A program made the position numbers and the translations under genes. Of a stretch of DNA of 14,049 nt, positions 13,371-14,049 are shown piece by piece (positions within the stretch are counted from its first letter, which is position 1; each line of letters begins with the position of its first letter). The stretch comes from CAYNUJ01 sp964573255 (GTDB taxonomy: Bacteria > Bacteroidota > Ignavibacteria > Ignavibacteriales > Melioribacteraceae): contig CAZNJB010000058.1 in NCBI GenBank assembly GCA_964573255.1, positions 1 through 14,049 of the forward strand. Direction: 5' to 3'. Under the pieces are notes generated by a model, which was given only the letters and a program-made list of their open reading frames with translations, was not told the origin of the DNA and made no database searches.

Positions 13371-13591
13371 ACCATTATTTTATCACCGATGAATGTATTA
13401 ATTGCGGCGCTTGCAAATATGAGTGCCCGAATGATGCAGTAGCCGAACCGGGAGAAAAGATTAAAGATGATTTTTTTTCGGACGAACATTATTTCATTAT
13501 TCAAAATAATTGCACTCGCTGCGAAGAGCAGGAAGAAATTAAATGCATTATTGTTTGTCCGATGAATGCTATAAAAGAAATTTCAAATTAA
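13367..13591 (+). CDS. 2[4Fe-4S] ferredoxin, YfhL/Alvin-like
   Basis: The 74-residue protein binds two [4Fe-4S] clusters. The first motif is canonical, CINCGACKYECP with Cys10, 13, 16 and 20. The second is expanded: Cys49-x2-Cys52-x7-Cys60-x3-Cys64-Pro, with EEQEEIK inserted between the second and third ligand, the hallmark of Allochromatium vinosum-type and YfhL ferredoxins, some of which have very low reduction potentials. Residues 26-46 between the motifs are also longer than in clostridial ferredoxins, and the extended C-terminal helix of the Alvin type is missing. The gene starts at TTG and overlaps the four-helix membrane gene by four bases, so the two are coupled and may form an electron-transfer pair. 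Confidence 0.92.
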   Translation: MNHYFITDECINCGACKYECPNDAVAEPGEKIKDDFFSDEHYFIIQNNCTRCEEQEEIKCIIVCPMNAIKEISN

Positions 13592-13614
13592 CATTAAAAT
13601 TATAGGAGTTAACA

Positions 13615-13929
13615 ATGGGGAATGAAATAACAAAATTCAAACTTGAAAGCGGTATTGAGTTTCAGAATGAATCCGTTGTAAGTAAAGTTATAATGAAAAA
13701 AGATAACGGCAATATCACACTTTTTGCATTCGATAAAAACGAATCGTTATCGGAACACACTTCACCATACGATGCGGTAGTTTATATTGTTGAAGGCGAA
13801 ATGGAGATTAAACTCGACGGTGTACCTTATAATGTATCAACAGGTGAACTTATCATTATGCCGGCAAATGTTCCACACGGATTAATCGCTTTAGAAAAGA
13901 CAAAAATGTTGCTTACAATGATAAAATGA
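13615..13929 (+). CDS. Small cupin-domain protein
   Basis: The 104-residue protein is a single cupin barrel. Motif 1 reads LSEHTSPYDAVVYIVEGEME (residues 45-64), with one histidine (H48) where metal-binding cupins usually have two, and E60. Motif 2 reads TGELIIMPANVPHGLIA, with H88. The closing MLLTMIK is typical of a family of small bacterial cupins seen beside ferredoxins and anaerobic redox genes. Metal binding is possible through H48, E60 and H88, but the reaction is unknown; a sensing or small-molecule binding role is equally open. AGGAG lies a few bases before ATG 13615, and the gene follows the ferredoxin by 23 bases, so it is probably in the same transcript. Confidence 0.88.
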   Translation: MGNEITKFKLESGIEFQNESVVSKVIMKKDNGNITLFAFDKNESLSEHTSPYDAVVYIVEGEMEIKLDGVPYNVSTGELIIMPANVPHGLIALEKTKMLLTMIK

Positions 13930-14049
13930 TTTGTGTTGTTAAGTTAAGAGTTACATCTTCAGCTATAAATTCTAGAACAAATTATAAATGAGTTCATTGA
14001 TAATAAAACTGAATTTTGAATTACAATCGGTTAAGACATTACTCAAATG
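13930..14049. other. Right-edge spacer, no gene or terminator seen
   Basis: After the cupin stop, 120 AT-rich bases run to the window edge with no open frame of note and no convincing hairpin with a U-run. The last three bases are ATG, which could begin another plus-strand gene, but nothing after them is visible. Confidence 0.4.

Overview
The window is AT-rich DNA from what looks like an anaerobic or facultative bacterium of the Bacteroidota/Chlorobiota branch, possibly Ignavibacteria-like. The basis is low GC, tightly packed operons, promoter-like elements close to the TAnnTTTG form of that branch, ferredoxin-dependent 2-oxoacid metabolism, and protein sequences that read like that group. 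This placement is inference from composition and family resemblance; no marker gene such as rRNA is present. No tRNA, rRNA, CRISPR array, IS element or phage gene was seen.

Layout. (1) 1-97: the 3' end of a plus-strand gene cut by the window edge, converging on region 2. (2) 6403 to 387, minus strand: eight tightly packed genes, most overlapping by 1-8 bases. In transcription order they are pgeF/YfiH purine nucleoside phosphorylase, an EamA exporter, folB, folK, a deoxynucleoside kinase, a small one-helix membrane protein, a family 9 glycosyltransferase and a Ppx/GppA-HD phosphatase. This is a housekeeping unit mixing folate synthesis, nucleoside salvage, envelope sugar transfer and (p)ppGpp/polyphosphate turnover. 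(3) 9264 to 6530, minus strand: a four-subunit 2-oxoacid:ferredoxin oxidoreductase operon (ferredoxin subunit, alpha, beta, gamma), most like the VorB (2-oxoisovalerate) group, closed by a strong terminator at 6472-6505. (4) 9265-9633: a 369-base divergent intergenic region. It holds a TAnnTTTG-like promoter for the oxidoreductase operon and a leader of about 275 nt with a terminator-like hairpin, a 14-bp long-range inverted repeat, and a perfect 11-bp stem plus U-run just before the first gene. This looks like a transcription attenuator or riboswitch-type leader of unknown class. (5) 9634-13929, plus strand: a cysteine-free Crp/Fnr regulator, then a six-gene cluster: DUF1858-DUF2249-DUF2249 protein, 12-helix haem-copper-oxidase-like/NnrS-like membrane protein, MIP18/DUF59 protein, 4-helix oxidase-like mini-protein, 2[4Fe-4S] ferredoxin with an Alvin-type Cys spacing, and a small cupin.

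How it fits together. The Crp/Fnr protein carries the ExxSR recognition helix of FNR/DNR-type regulators, and a perfect 12-bp palindrome with the matching TGA-N6-TCA core sits between it and the cluster. The two oxidase-like membrane proteins share an exactly spaced transmembrane motif, G-x7-G-x6-P: three copies in the large one and one in the small one, with His residues 5 or 7 residues before the first Gly in three of the four copies. The cluster resembles nitric-oxide/denitrification accessory neighbourhoods, but no recognisable nitrite, NO or oxygen reductase is in view, so its function is open. It is the best candidate here for an undescribed redox system. The structured leader of the oxidoreductase operon is the best candidate for an undescribed RNA element.
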